Positions 30,760 through 40,043 of a DNA stretch of 64,000 nt are shown here, one piece after another. The position numbers and the translations under genes are program-made. The notes beneath the pieces are model-generated. The model did no database searches. It saw nothing but the letters and a program-made list of their open reading frames with translations, and was not told where the DNA came from. The stretch is from contig NZ_JANTPU010000001.1 of the NCBI RefSeq assembly GCF_024752025.1, positions 558,001 through 622,000 on the forward strand, given 5' to 3'. Position 1 is the first letter of the stretch. Every line of letters begins with the position of its first letter. The stretch comes from Pseudidiomarina sp. CB1 (GTDB lineage Bacteria > Pseudomonadota > Gammaproteobacteria > Enterobacterales > Alteromonadaceae).

Positions 30760-30856
30760 GGCTTGCCCAAAATTTCCTCAAGTTGGCGTCACGCTTGGAT
30801 TTTTAATGGATTCTTCCTGTATTTTTATGGCTATCCGTCATAAAATAGGGAGGTGT

Positions 30857-30875
30857 TTGTCAAAGTATCCGACAA
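30857..30875. promoter_or_regulatory. Inverted repeat upstream of ccoN
   Basis: TTGTC-AAAGTATCC-GACAA is a perfect 5-bp inverted repeat with a 9-base spacer, 60-78 bases before the ccoN start. A TAAAAT -10-like hexamer is at 30841-30846. It does not match the FNR box. Regulatory meaning is uncertain. Confidence 0.3.
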
Positions 30876-30935
30876 GCGATCATCATTGTCACGTTACTCT
30901 GTTCTGAAGTCAGAGAATCAACGCGGAAAATAAAA

Positions 30936-32390
30936 ATGAGTCAAACAAGTCCACAACAGATCGAATACAACCTCAAGGTCGTGCGTCAGTTCGCTATCAT
31001 GACCGTAATTTGGGGTATCATCGGTATGGCTTTAGGTGTTTGGATTGCGGCCCAGCTAATTTGGCCGGAGCTCAACTTCGATACCCCATGGCTAACCTAC
31101 TCTCGTTTACGCCCCTTACACACCAATGCGGTTATTTTCGCTTTTGGTACGTCGGCGTTGATGGGAACCTCTTTTTATATTGTGCAAAAAACCTGTCGAA
31201 CTCGCCTTTTTTCTGACAAGTTGGCTGCGTTTGTATTTTGGTCATGGCAAACCGTCATTGTGCTTGCCGTGATTACCTTGCCATTGGGTTTAACCAGCTC
31301 CAAAGAGTATGCTGAGTTAGAGTGGCCTATCGACATCTTGATCGCCTTGTCGTGGATTGCTTATGTAATGGTATTTTTCGGTACCCTAGTTAAGCGTCGC
31401 ACGTCACACATTTACGTTGCGAACTGGTTTTATGGTGGCTTTATTATCACCATCGCCGTGCTCCACATTGTTAATAGTATGGTGCTTCCGGTCTCGTTGA
31501 CTAAGTCATATAGTGTCTACGCCGGTGCCGTCGATGCGATGGTGCAATGGTGGTACGGGCACAACGCAGTAGGCTTCTTGTTGACTGCCGGCTTCCTGGG
31601 CATGATGTACTATTTCGTGCCGAAGCAAGCAGAGCGCCCAGTGTACTCATACCGCTTGTCGGTCGTTCACTTTTGGGCTTTGATCGGTTTGTATATTTGG
31701 GCCGGTCCACATCACCTGCACTACACAGCACTGCCTGATTGGGCTCAGTCGCTTGGTATGGTGATGTCAGTCATTCTATTTGTGCCTTCATGGGGCGGTA
31801 TGATCAACGGTATCATGACGCTGTCTGGGGCATGGCATAAACTCAAAACCGATCCGATTTTGCGCTTCCTGATTGTTTCGTTGTCGTTTTACGGCATGTC
31901 GACGTTCGAGGGGCCAATGATGGCTATCAAGTCCGTAAATGCCCTCTCACACTATACCGACTGGACTATTGGTCACGTGCATTCAGGTGCCCTTGGTTGG
32001 GTCGCGATGATTACCATTGGTTCACTTTACTACCTGATCCCTCGCCTATGGGGCCAGACGCAGATGCATAGCGTTCGTTGGATCAACATCCACTTCTGGT
32101 TACACACCATTGGCGTTGTGCTCTACATCGTTGCACTGTGGATTTCTGGTGTCATGCAAGGTCTGATGTGGCGTGCGGTAAATGCCGAAGACGGTACCCT
32201 TACCTATAGCTTCGTTGAGAGCGTAGAGGCATCGTACCCATTCTGGTTCATCCGTTTTGTCGGCGGCTTATTCATTGTTACCGGGATGATTTTGATGGCA
32301 GTGAACTGTTATCGCACTATTCGTGCAGGCAAACCGACTGTCGAAACCATTAACGTTGCGCCGCGTGAAGCAGCCACGCATTCAGCTTAA
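30936..32390 (+). CDS. ccoN: cbb3-type cytochrome c oxidase subunit I
   Basis: This 484-residue polytopic haem-copper oxidase subunit carries the low-spin haem b and the haem b3-CuB centre that reduces oxygen. Helix-borne histidines are present: [27 protein letters not shown] and [10 protein letters not shown]. The length matches CcoN (about 475). It is the first gene of ccoNOQP, with 12 bases to ccoO. cbb3 oxidases have high oxygen affinity and serve under microaerobic conditions. The upstream region lacks a recognisable FNR site. Confidence 0.96.
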   Translation: MSQTSPQQIEYNLKVVRQFAIMTVIWGIIGMALGVWIAAQLIWPELNFDTPWLTYSRLRPLHTNAVIFAFGTSALMGTSFYIVQKTCRTRLFSDKLAAFVFWSWQTVIVLAVITLPLGLTSSKEYAELEWPIDILIALSWIAYVMVFFGTLVKRRTSHIYVANWFYGGFIITIAVLHIVNSMVLPVSLTKSYSVYAGAVDAMVQWWYGHNAVGFLLTAGFLGMMYYFVPKQAERPVYSYRLSVVHFWALIGLYIWAGPHHLHYTALPDWAQSLGMVMSVILFVPSWGGMINGIMTLSGAWHKLKTDPILRFLIVSLSFYGMSTFEGPMMAIKSVNALSHYTDWTIGHVHSGALGWVAMITIGSLYYLIPRLWGQTQMHSVRWINIHFWLHTIGVVLYIVALWISGVMQGLMWRAVNAEDGTLTYSFVESVEASYPFWFIRFVGGLFIVTGMILMAVNCYRTIRAGKPTVETINVAPREAATHSA

Positions 32391-32402
32391 GGAGTCGTCA
32401 CT

Positions 32403-33023
32403 ATGAAAAACGTTAAGCATGAATTCGTTGAAAAACGCGTAGGCTGGTTGGCTATTTTCGCCACCATCGTGATTTCGATCGGTGGCTTGGTGCAAATCAC
32501 TCCGTTGATTTTTCAAAAACAAACGAATGAACCTGTGGTCGGTCTAGAGCCCTATACCGCGCTTGAACTCGAAGGTCGTGACATCTACATCCGTGAAGGC
32601 TGTAGTGGTTGCCACAGTCAAATGATTCGCCCTTTCCGAGCAGAAACCGAACGCTATGGTCATTACTCATTGGCCGGTGAGCACGTATGGGAGCGCCCAT
32701 TCTTGTGGGGCTCGAAGCGCACAGGCCCTGACTTGGCTCGGGTCGGTGGGCGCTATAGCGACGAGTGGCACTACGTACATTTGATGGACCCTCGTGATGT
32801 GGTTCCTGAGTCCAATATGCCTGGTTTTCCATGGTTAGCAGAAAACACCCTCGATGGCGAATACACAGCCAAGAAAATGGAAGTATTCCGTCAATTTGGT
32901 GTGCCTTACACCGACGAAGACATCGCTGGTGCAAAAGCTGCGGTAGCAGGCAAAACTGAGATGGAGGCTTTGATTGCCTACCTTCAGTCCCTAGGCACGG
33001 CTTTACAAAAACAGGCCAACTAA
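32403..33023 (+). CDS. ccoO: cbb3 oxidase monohaem cytochrome c subunit
   Basis: This 206-residue protein has one N-terminal membrane helix (about residues 14-34) and a periplasmic cytochrome c domain. The haem-binding Cys67-x-x-Cys70-His71 lies in [13 protein letters not shown], and the axial methionine is likely in ESNMPGFPW. It passes electrons from CcoP to CcoN. The start is preceded by AAGGAG (32390-32395), and ccoQ begins one base after the stop. Confidence 0.96.
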   Translation: MKNVKHEFVEKRVGWLAIFATIVISIGGLVQITPLIFQKQTNEPVVGLEPYTALELEGRDIYIREGCSGCHSQMIRPFRAETERYGHYSLAGEHVWERPFLWGSKRTGPDLARVGGRYSDEWHYVHLMDPRDVVPESNMPGFPWLAENTLDGEYTAKKMEVFRQFGVPYTDEDIAGAKAAVAGKTEMEALIAYLQSLGTALQKQAN

Positions 33024-33024
33024 G

Positions 33025-33216
33025 ATGGATTACATCACCTGGCGTAGTATTTATACAGTTATCGTTTTCGTATTGTTTATTGGCATCGGTGTGTGGGCGT
33101 TCAGTAAAGCTCGAAAGAAGAGCTTCGATGAAGCCGCCAACTCAATCTTTGAAGAAGATGAGTTAGATCGCCGCCAACAAAACGATACTAAACAGGAGTC
33201 GAAGAACAATGAGTAG
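33025..33216 (+). CDS. ccoQ: cbb3 oxidase small subunit CcoQ
   Basis: This 63-residue protein has a single membrane helix (residues 8-26, VIVFVLFIGIGVWAFS) and a charged cytoplasmic tail, as in CcoQ/FixQ, which stabilises the oxidase complex. It sits in its usual place between ccoO and ccoP and overlaps ccoP by eight bases (ATGAGTAG). Confidence 0.9.
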   Translation: MDYITWRSIYTVIVFVLFIGIGVWAFSKARKKSFDEAANSIFEEDELDRRQQNDTKQESKNNE

Positions 33217-34159
33217 CTTCTGGAGTGCATGGATTATCGTCCTGACCCTAGCGTTTTTAGTCTTTATTATTTGGCTGTTGCGCTGGAATATGAACAACTA
33301 TACCGGTATCAAAGAAGGCGAGCTCATGGATCATGAGTTCGACGGTATCGTTGAAATTAACAACCCCCTACCTCGTTGGTGGATGATCTTATTTTGGGTC
33401 ACCATTGTTTGGGGCTTTATTTACCTTGCCCTGTTCCCAGGTTTGGGTAATTTCCAGGGGTTGCTCGGCTGGAGCAGTTCAAACCAAGAGGTTCGCTCGC
33501 TCGAGGAGTCGCGCGCCGCTACTGAAGCACATCGTGAAGCCGGTTTGATTGTTCAGTATGACCGCGAAGTGCAAGCTGCAGAAGAAGAGTTTGGACCCAT
33601 TTTCGCAGTGTTATCTGAGCGCCCTATTCCCGAGCTTGCTAACGATGAAGACGCAGTAGAGATTGGCCAACGTTTATTCTTACAGAACTGTGCCCAGTGT
33701 CACGGCTCAAATGCGATGGGCGGTAAAGGCTTTCCTAACTTGACTGATGATGATTGGCTTTATGGCGGTTCGCCTGATGCGATTAAGACAACCTTGTTGC
33801 AAGGTCGTCAAGGACAAATGCCGTCATTCAGTGGCCAGTTCAACGAGCAGCAAATCACCGAGTTGGCGACCTACGTACTGAGTATGAGCGGCCGCAAAGT
33901 TGACCCTGAGCTCGCTGCAGCAGGCAAGAAAAACTTCGCAGTTTGCTCGGCCTGTCATGGTATGGACGGTAAAGGTAACCAGCAACTTGGCGCACCAAAC
34001 TTAACTGATAACATTTGGTTATATGGTGGCTCGCAAGCAGCAATTGAAGAAACCCTGCAAAATGGCCGTAACGGCGTAATGCCCGCCTGGAAAGATATTC
34101 TGGGTGAGGACAAAATACACGTCATTAGTGCCTACGTTTACGGGCTTTCAAACGATTAA
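33209..34159 (+). CDS. ccoP: cbb3 oxidase dihaem cytochrome c subunit
   Basis: This 316-residue protein has two N-terminal hydrophobic segments (about residues 5-25 and 55-76) and two periplasmic cytochrome c domains. Haem sites are Cys161-Ala-Gln-Cys164-His165 and Cys246-Ser-Ala-Cys249-His250, each followed by a PNLTD motif. It accepts electrons from soluble cytochromes or the bc1 complex. It overlaps ccoQ by eight bases, and a strong terminator follows, separating structural from assembly genes. Confidence 0.96.
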   Translation: MSSFWSAWIIVLTLAFLVFIIWLLRWNMNNYTGIKEGELMDHEFDGIVEINNPLPRWWMILFWVTIVWGFIYLALFPGLGNFQGLLGWSSSNQEVRSLEESRAATEAHREAGLIVQYDREVQAAEEEFGPIFAVLSERPIPELANDEDAVEIGQRLFLQNCAQCHGSNAMGGKGFPNLTDDDWLYGGSPDAIKTTLLQGRQGQMPSFSGQFNEQQITELATYVLSMSGRKVDPELAAAGKKNFAVCSACHGMDGKGNQQLGAPNLTDNIWLYGGSQAAIEETLQNGRNGVMPAWKDILGEDKIHVISAYVYGLSND

Positions 34160-34163
34160 ACTG

Positions 34164-34189
34164 AAAACCCCGCGAACGCGGGGTTTTTT
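34164..34189 (+). terminator. Intrinsic terminator after ccoNOQP
   Basis: AAACCCCGCG and CGCGGGGTTT form a near-perfect stem with a tiny loop, followed by T residues to 34189. It may make assembly-gene expression (ccoHIS) partly independent of, or lower than, the oxidase subunits. Confidence 0.88.
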
Positions 34190-34221
34190 CTAACATCTAT
34201 GTTTTTTTGAGGTGATTAACA

Positions 34222-34728
34222 ATGGAAAAACCCTGGTATAAGCAGTTTTGGCCTTGGTTTTTAATGTGTATTCCATTCTCGGTGGTCATCGCCATGATCA
34301 TCACCCTTTCGGTGGCCTCAAATTACGGTGACAACCCTATGGTGGTTGATAACTACTATAAGAAAGGTCGCGGCATCAACGCCGAAGTCGAAAAAGTACA
34401 AGAAGCGCAGCGTCGCGGTATTTCTTTTCGTTTTAAGCAACAGGGGCAAACCTTAATCCTCGCCTATGAAACCGGTGCGCCGAAAGAATTAACAGCATTA
34501 AACGTAAGGTTCTATCACACCACTTTGGCTGACAAAGATTTCTCATTGGTACTTACCGCCGATGCAGAAGGCCTATTTCGCGGTGAGTTACCTGCCGAAG
34601 TCGCCGAACAAGATGGCAAATGGACAGTAACCATCACGCCATTTGATGACAGTTGGCGTTTAAGCCAACAACTTCAGTTGCCGAGCTATCGCGAACTCGT
34701 TTTAGAGCCGCTAACCTACGGCGTTTAA
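34222..34728 (+). CDS. ccoH: FixH/CcoH family cbb3 assembly protein
   Basis: This 168-residue protein has one N-terminal membrane helix (residues 10-32), the conserved NPMVVDNYYKKGRGIN motif and a periplasmic beta domain. CcoH contacts the oxidase during assembly and helps mature CcoN. It starts 33 bases after the ccoNOQP terminator and ends two bases before ccoI. In many relatives ccoG (rdxA) lies between ccoP and ccoH; here it is missing. Confidence 0.9.
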   Translation: MEKPWYKQFWPWFLMCIPFSVVIAMIITLSVASNYGDNPMVVDNYYKKGRGINAEVEKVQEAQRRGISFRFKQQGQTLILAYETGAPKELTALNVRFYHTTLADKDFSLVLTADAEGLFRGELPAEVAEQDGKWTVTITPFDDSWRLSQQLQLPSYRELVLEPLTYGV

Positions 34729-34730
34729 CT

Positions 34731-37181
34731 ATGGCGAAAACATTGCCGCAACCACCGGCCGGATGCTGCTTTCACTGTCTGCAACCACTTCCGAAAGACG
34801 GTGGTTACCATGTTACCGTGGCAGAACAAAGCCAGAATGTGTGTTGTTTTGGTTGCCAAGCAGTTGCTCAAACCATTGAACAACAAGGCTTAGTGCACTT
34901 TTATCAGTACCGCGACACAAGTAACCCCCTGCAAATTCCGTTATTACCGGACGAACTACAGCAACTTGAGGCCTACGATCAACGCGAACTGCAAGAGCAG
35001 TTCACCCAAGTTGATGAAACTGGGCGGCGCACGACAACACTCTCCGTCGAAGGGATGACCTGCGCTGCGTGTGCCTGGCTTATCGAACAACAACTGCAAC
35101 GTTTTAAGGGCGTCGCCGTAGCCCGCGTGAATGCCACTACAGAGCGTGTTTTCGTCAGTTGGGATGAAACCCAAGTCAAACTTAGTGAAATCCTGCAGCA
35201 AATTGCCGGTTTGGGTTATCGTGCTTTGCCGTTTCAGGCAGCAACACAAGAACAGGACTTTAAACGCCGACGTCGCTACTTTGTGCGTCGCATTGGTATC
35301 GCGGGCTTAGCGACCATGCAAGTGATGATGATTGCCGTGGCACTGTACTTCGGTATGGTCAACGAGCTTGATGATAATCTCCGCCAGTTTTTCTGGTGGA
35401 TCAGTTTACTCTTTGCCACCCCGGTCTTGCTGTATAGCGCGCAGCCGTTTTATTTGTCAGCGTTACGCAGTATTCAAGCTAAACAGCTCAATATGGACGT
35501 TCCCGTCAGTTTGGCCTTGCTCAGTGCCTATGGTGCAAGCGCCTATGCCACGATAAGCAATACTGGCGAGGTGTATTTTGAGTCCGTCAGCATGTTTACT
35601 TTTCTGCTACTGGTTGGCCGTTATCTCGAGCTGTTGGCCAAGCAGAAAGCTATTGCCACCGCAGCAAATCTAGTAAAATTATTGCCGGCTTCCGCACAGC
35701 GCGAAATTGAACCTGGTCGTTACGAATCTGTTGCCGTGAATCAACTCCAAGTTGGTGATGTTGTGCAGGTACTTGCTGGGCAAACACTACCAGCCGATGG
35801 CGAATTGCTAAGCCAACAGACAGAAATTAATGAAAGCATGCTCACGGGTGAGAGCGTTCCTGTGCTTCACCAACAAGGCAGTCACGTTTTGGCTGGCACA
35901 CTGAACCAAACCCAGCCTATCCGCGTGCGGGTTCAAGCCACCCAACAAAGTACCGTGATGGCTAAAATTGCCGCCTTGCAAGATCAAGCGTTAGCAAATA
36001 AACCGCGTCTCGCCGAACGCGCAGAGCGCTTAGCCAATCAGTTTGTGAAGCAACTTTTAATCCTTGCCGCCGCAACGTTTTTAGTCTGGAGTTTCATTGA
36101 GCCAGCCGAAGCGTTTTGGGTAACACTCGCCGTGCTTGTGGCCACCTGCCCTTGTGCACTTGCGCTCGCCGCACCGACCGCGGTAACCGGGGTTATTCAC
36201 CGACTCAATCGCTATGGCATCATTTTGCGCAACACTGAAGTGATTGAAACCCTGCGCGATGTCCAAACCGTGATCGTTGATAAAACTGGGACCTTAACGA
36301 CTGGGCAATTTGAGCTTTCTGAGTCCTCCTATCCCAATGGCCAAAAGGAACTCGCCGACTGTCTCGCAAAGAGCTTAGAATTGCACTCCGAACACCCATT
36401 AGCTGCACCTTTTAAAATGCTCGACGTTGAACTTGCAGTGACGCAGCTTAGTGACATTGAAGTTAAACTCGGGGCAGGAGTTAGTGCAACTTGGCACCCC
36501 ATCGACAACGCTCCGAGCATGGCGATTCGCATAGGTGCACCACAGTTTATAGCAGCTTGGCACCCCAGCGTGCTTTCCCACAGCAGCGCCAACGTCGTCC
36601 TAGCTACCGAACGCCAGGTGCTCGCTTATTATCAGGTAGAGGATGAACTCCGTGATGATGCACCCAACACCCTCGATGCGCTGAGACAACAAGGACTCGA
36701 GGTGGTGATGCTCACCGGCGATCGGCAAGCGAATGCCCAGCGAGTGGCCGGCCAATTAAACATTACATCATTTTTAGCTGAATGCTTACCTGCGGATAAA
36801 CTTGCGTACGTTGAACAGCAACAAAAACACGGTGCTGTTATGATGATCGGCGATGGTATTAATGATGGGCCAGTACTGGCACAAGCCGATGTTTCGATGA
36901 CCTTTGGCCAAGCCGCTGATTTAGCGAGACAAGCTGCTGACGTGGTGGCCATGCGCAATGATTTTTCTGCTGTGCTGCAGTTATTTTCTTCGACGGCACA
37001 AAGTCGGCGGATTTTACGCCAAAATGTCACTTGGGCATTGGTGTATAATCTCGGTATCATCCCAATAGCGGTTGTTGGTTGGGTAACGCCTTATATTGCC
37101 GCTATCGGCATGTCGATCAGTTCGCTACTCGTATTAGCAAACTCGCTACGATTGTATCGAACCCCAAAAGACACGAGGTAG
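34731..37181 (+). CDS. ccoI: Copper-translocating P1B-type ATPase for cbb3 assembly
   Basis: This 816-residue pump moves copper across the inner membrane for the CuB site of CcoN. An N-terminal cysteine-rich domain (CCFHC and CCFGC, within residues 11-45) precedes an HMA domain with Cys111-x-x-Cys114 (GMTCAACAW). The membrane CPC is Cys473-Pro-Cys475, the phosphorylated Asp517 is in DKTGTLTTG, SEHPLA is the HP motif, and GDGINDGPVL closes the catalytic unit. The start at 34731 is chosen because the reading frame upstream lies inside ccoH; the ribosome site is weak, suggesting coupling. Confidence 0.94.
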   Translation: MAKTLPQPPAGCCFHCLQPLPKDGGYHVTVAEQSQNVCCFGCQAVAQTIEQQGLVHFYQYRDTSNPLQIPLLPDELQQLEAYDQRELQEQFTQVDETGRRTTTLSVEGMTCAACAWLIEQQLQRFKGVAVARVNATTERVFVSWDETQVKLSEILQQIAGLGYRALPFQAATQEQDFKRRRRYFVRRIGIAGLATMQVMMIAVALYFGMVNELDDNLRQFFWWISLLFATPVLLYSAQPFYLSALRSIQAKQLNMDVPVSLALLSAYGASAYATISNTGEVYFESVSMFTFLLLVGRYLELLAKQKAIATAANLVKLLPASAQREIEPGRYESVAVNQLQVGDVVQVLAGQTLPADGELLSQQTEINESMLTGESVPVLHQQGSHVLAGTLNQTQPIRVRVQATQQSTVMAKIAALQDQALANKPRLAERAERLANQFVKQLLILAAATFLVWSFIEPAEAFWVTLAVLVATCPCALALAAPTAVTGVIHRLNRYGIILRNTEVIETLRDVQTVIVDKTGTLTTGQFELSESSYPNGQKELADCLAKSLELHSEHPLAAPFKMLDVELAVTQLSDIEVKLGAGVSATWHPIDNAPSMAIRIGAPQFIAAWHPSVLSHSSANVVLATERQVLAYYQVEDELRDDAPNTLDALRQQGLEVVMLTGDRQANAQRVAGQLNITSFLAECLPADKLAYVEQQQKHGAVMMIGDGINDGPVLAQADVSMTFGQAADLARQAADVVAMRNDFSAVLQLFSSTAQSRRILRQNVTWALVYNLGIIPIAVVGWVTPYIAAIGMSISSLLVLANSLRLYRTPKDTR

Positions 37182-37183
37182 TT

Positions 37184-37375
37184 TTGGACAGCTTATATAT
37201 CTTAATTCCCATAGCCATCCTCTTTGTCATCATTGCCGTGGTGATATTCTTCTGGGCCGTACGCAGTGACCAATTTGAGGATTTAGAGCGTCAAGGAATG
37301 AATGTCCTCCTTGATGACGACGATCCGAAAACAACGACCAAACCGCGTCAACAAGACAACGATCATGACGCTTGA
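37184..37375 (+). CDS. ccoS: cbb3 oxidase maturation protein CcoS (TTG start)
   Basis: This 63-residue protein has one membrane helix and the family signature FFWAVRSDQFEDLE followed by LLDDDD. CcoS is needed for cofactor insertion in cbb3 oxidase. The start is TTG at 37184: it gives the usual CcoS N-terminus (M-D-S-L-Y-I-L), stands two bases after the ccoI stop and has GAGG at 37175-37178. The only in-frame ATG, at 37079, would add 35 residues encoded inside ccoI. It overlaps the next gene by 11 bases. Confidence 0.9.
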   Translation: MDSLYILIPIAILFVIIAVVIFFWAVRSDQFEDLERQGMNVLLDDDDPKTTTKPRQQDNDHDA

Positions 37376-38036
37376 CCTTTTTGCCGCCCTCCTGATGGGG
37401 CTCGCCGGTGCCGGTCATTGCTTGATGATGTGCGGTGGCTTAGCTGGTGCAATTCATCATCGACAAGGTAAGGGCGCTAGCTTAAGTGCCCTGCTATTCT
37501 ACAACGCAGGCCGTTTAAGCTCCTACATGATTGCTGGAGCTCTCGTCGGCTTAGTAAGCCAAGCCGCAATCAGCGGTTTTAGCCCAGCACTTCTCACCCT
37601 CCGTTTTCTCGCGGCCTTTTTCCTGATCGCATTAGGGTGTTATTTGGGAGGCTGGTGGCTTGGTTTAAGCAAGCTCGAGCATCTCGGCCGGCCGTTATGG
37701 CAACGACTCGCACCCTACGCCGCGAAGTTGCGCCAAAGCAACAGTCTCATGAGTCGTTATGCTGCCGGTATGGTTTGGGGCTGGCTTCCTTGTGGCTTGG
37801 TGTATAGTGCACTCAGTTGGTCCGCTCTTAGCGCATCCCCATTTAATGGCGCGCTTTACATGCTGGCTTTTGGCCTTGGCACCCTGCCGGCAATGCTGGC
37901 ATTTGGTTGGTTTAGCGGTGCTTTGCAAAGCATTCTTAAGGGGCAAGGCTTTCGACAAGCGATGGGGGCACTGATGATCGTTTATGGTCTTTGGGTTGCG
38001 ATTATTGCTTTACGTCAAGCCTTAGCATTCAACTAG
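37365..38036 (+). CDS. TauE/SafE-like membrane protein linked to the cco cluster
   Basis: This 223-residue protein has about six membrane helices and begins MTLDLFAALLMGLAGAGHC, followed by MMCGGLAGA, typical of the COG2836 group that follows ccoS in many proteobacteria. Conserved His and Cys in GHCLMMCGG suggest metal or thiol chemistry, and such proteins have been linked to copper or cytochrome biogenesis. The start at 37365 overlaps the ccoS end by 11 bases; an upstream in-frame ATG at 37302 lies inside ccoS. Confidence 0.82.
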   Translation: MTLDLFAALLMGLAGAGHCLMMCGGLAGAIHHRQGKGASLSALLFYNAGRLSSYMIAGALVGLVSQAAISGFSPALLTLRFLAAFFLIALGCYLGGWWLGLSKLEHLGRPLWQRLAPYAAKLRQSNSLMSRYAAGMVWGWLPCGLVYSALSWSALSASPFNGALYMLAFGLGTLPAMLAFGWFSGALQSILKGQGFRQAMGALMIVYGLWVAIIALRQALAFN

Positions 38037-38101
38037 TTGGCTTACAGCGCTTTTTCTGACTAAACTGACATTTACCAATGTGCTTCAACGTGAGGTGTCA
38101 G

Positions 38102-39031
38102 ATGTCGTGCGTCAACTCTATTTTGGTTGTTCTCGATCCAGACAAACAACAGCAAAAAGCGCTCAATCGCGCCTTGCACTTAGCGCGGATTAGCCAAGCG
38201 AAAGTAACCCTAATGCTTTCGATCTATGACTTTTCTTATGAAATGACCACCATGCTGGCTGCTGAAGAACGTAATACCATGCGTGACAGCCTGATTAATG
38301 ATCGCCGCGTATGGATTACCGATTTATTGGAAGATTACAACACTCGCGACCTGCAAATCGACATCAAGGTGTTGTGGCACAACCGCCCCTATGAAGCCAT
38401 TATTGAAACGGCAATTAACGGCCAACACGACATCATTGTGAAAGCGACGCACCCTCACGAAGGTTTAGCTCACCTTATTTTCACACCGACAGACTGGCAC
38501 CTATTACGCAAAGCTCCGTGCTTAGTGTTATTGGTTAAAGAACATGAATGGCCGGAAAACGGTAAAATTCTTGCGGCGATTCATACCACCGGTGAAAGTG
38601 AGCATCACGATAGCTTAAACACACGAATTACCGAATCGGCGCAACGCTTCGCCAAGTGCCTACATAGCGAAGTACACCTCGTTAACGCCTATCCTGGTGC
38701 TCCAGTGACTATTGCGGCCGAAATACCTGAGTTTGACACCGCTAATTATCGCGAAGTTATTGCCGAAAACCATCAAAAAGCACTTGCTGCGCACGCCGAA
38801 CAATTTAACATTACCCTCGCCCAGCAACATGTCCGCGAAGGCTTACCCGAGCAAGTTATTCCAGAGCTTGCGGAAGAGCTTGATGCCGAATTAGTTGTGC
38901 TCGGCACAATAGGTCGCACAGGTTTTAGTGCAGCATTGTTAGGTAACACCGCGGAACATGTTATTGAACAAATTAACTGCGATTTATTAGCTGTAAAACC
39001 GGCGGGATTTGAATCGCCAGTTAAGGTATAA
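38102..39031 (+). CDS. uspE: Universal stress protein E
   Basis: This 309-residue protein has two tandem Usp domains, like E. coli UspE (316). Shared stretches include YDFSYEMTTMLAAEERNTMR, LWHNRPYEAII, FTPTDWHLLRK and VVLGTIGRTGFSAALLGNTAE, the last an ATP-binding-type GxxGxxG loop. UspE protects cells under stress and affects motility and adhesion. The start at 38102 has GAGGTG five bases upstream. In E. coli and Shewanella uspE neighbours fnr; here no fnr gene is adjacent. Confidence 0.94.
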   Translation: MSCVNSILVVLDPDKQQQKALNRALHLARISQAKVTLMLSIYDFSYEMTTMLAAEERNTMRDSLINDRRVWITDLLEDYNTRDLQIDIKVLWHNRPYEAIIETAINGQHDIIVKATHPHEGLAHLIFTPTDWHLLRKAPCLVLLVKEHEWPENGKILAAIHTTGESEHHDSLNTRITESAQRFAKCLHSEVHLVNAYPGAPVTIAAEIPEFDTANYREVIAENHQKALAAHAEQFNITLAQQHVREGLPEQVIPELAEELDAELVVLGTIGRTGFSAALLGNTAEHVIEQINCDLLAVKPAGFESPVKV

Positions 39032-39032
39032 T
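39027..39032 (+). promoter_or_regulatory. Probable -10 element of ttcA
   Basis: A perfect TATAAT overlaps the uspE stop codon, 57 bases before ttcA. The -35 region is poor. Confidence 0.4.
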
Positions 39033-39089
39033 CCGCCCACTTTTTTGCGCGTGAGGCGCTTTGATAGTTAGTTTGGGTGGAAATGTTTT

Positions 39090-40043
39090 ATGAGTTCAGC
39101 AAGCCTTAGCGACAGCGATAAGAAACAACGTTACAACTTCAACAAGTTGGAGAAACGTCTGCGCCGCCACGTTGGACGTGCCATCGAAGACTTCAACATG
39201 ATCGAAGATGGCGACAAAATTATGGTATGCCTGTCAGGCGGCAAAGACAGCTATACCCTCCTTGCTATACTACGTTTCTTGCAAAGAATTGCACCGATTC
39301 AGTTTTCGCTTGTCGCAGTGAACTTAGACCAAAAGCAACCAGGCTTCCCTGAGCATGTATTGCCGAATTATCTTGAAAATGAAGGTGTCGACTACCGTAT
39401 TATCGAAGAAGACACATACAGCATTGTAAAAGAAAAAATTCCAGCCGGAAAAACTACTTGCTCATTATGCTCTCGCTTACGGCGTGGCATTCTCTACCGT
39501 GTCGCAAAGGAGCTTGGGGCAACCAAAATTGCCTTGGGTCACCACCGCGATGACATGGTCGAAACGCTGATGTTGAACATGTTCTATGGCGGTAAAATGA
39601 AATCAATGCCAGCCAAATTGGTCAGCGATAATGGTGAGCATGTTGTGATTCGACCGCTCGCTTATGTTCGCGAAAAAGATATCGAACGTTACGCAGACTA
39701 TCAGCAATTTCCTATTATTCCCTGTAATTTGTGTGGTTCGCAGGAAAACCTGCAACGCAAGGTCATCAAAGACATGTTGCGCCAGTGGGATCGTCAATAT
39801 CCGGGGCGCATCGAAAGTATGTTCACAGCCATGCAAAACGTAGTGCCATCGCATCTTGCCGATAACCAACTGTTTGACTTTAAGAACATTACTGCCGATG
39901 GATTAGTCAACGAACAGGGCGACACTGCGTTCGACCACAGTGTGCCGAATGATTTTCTCAACTATCGCAGTGAGGAAGATGAAGATGAAGCGGCCAGCAA
40001 TGACCGCCTTGGGGTTATTCAGGTGCGGAATTTGAGCGTGTAG
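39090..40043 (+). CDS. ttcA: tRNA 2-thiocytidine(32) synthetase TtcA
   Basis: This 317-residue enzyme adds sulfur to cytidine 32 of certain tRNAs, using ATP and a [4Fe-4S] cluster. The PP-loop SGGKDS is at residues 49-54. Two Cys-x-x-Cys pairs, Cys124/Cys127 ([12 protein letters not shown]) and Cys212/Cys215 (PCNLCGSQ), hold the cluster. The length matches E. coli TtcA (311). The last 29 bases overlap the convergent Bax-like gene. Confidence 0.96.
   Translation: MSSASLSDSDKKQRYNFNKLEKRLRRHVGRAIEDFNMIEDGDKIMVCLSGGKDSYTLLAILRFLQRIAPIQFSLVAVNLDQKQPGFPEHVLPNYLENEGVDYRIIEEDTYSIVKEKIPAGKTTCSLCSRLRRGILYRVAKELGATKIALGHHRDDMVETLMLNMFYGGKMKSMPAKLVSDNGEHVVIRPLAYVREKDIERYADYQQFPIIPCNLCGSQENLQRKVIKDMLRQWDRQYPGRIESMFTAMQNVVPSHLADNQLFDFKNITADGLVNEQGDTAFDHSVPNDFLNYRSEEDEDEAASNDRLGVIQVRNLSV

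Noticed and set aside
30760-30935. Possible FNR box upstream of ccoN (TTGGATTTTTAATGG)
   Set aside because: Only one half-site loosely fits TTGAT-N4-ATCAA; the second half does not match.
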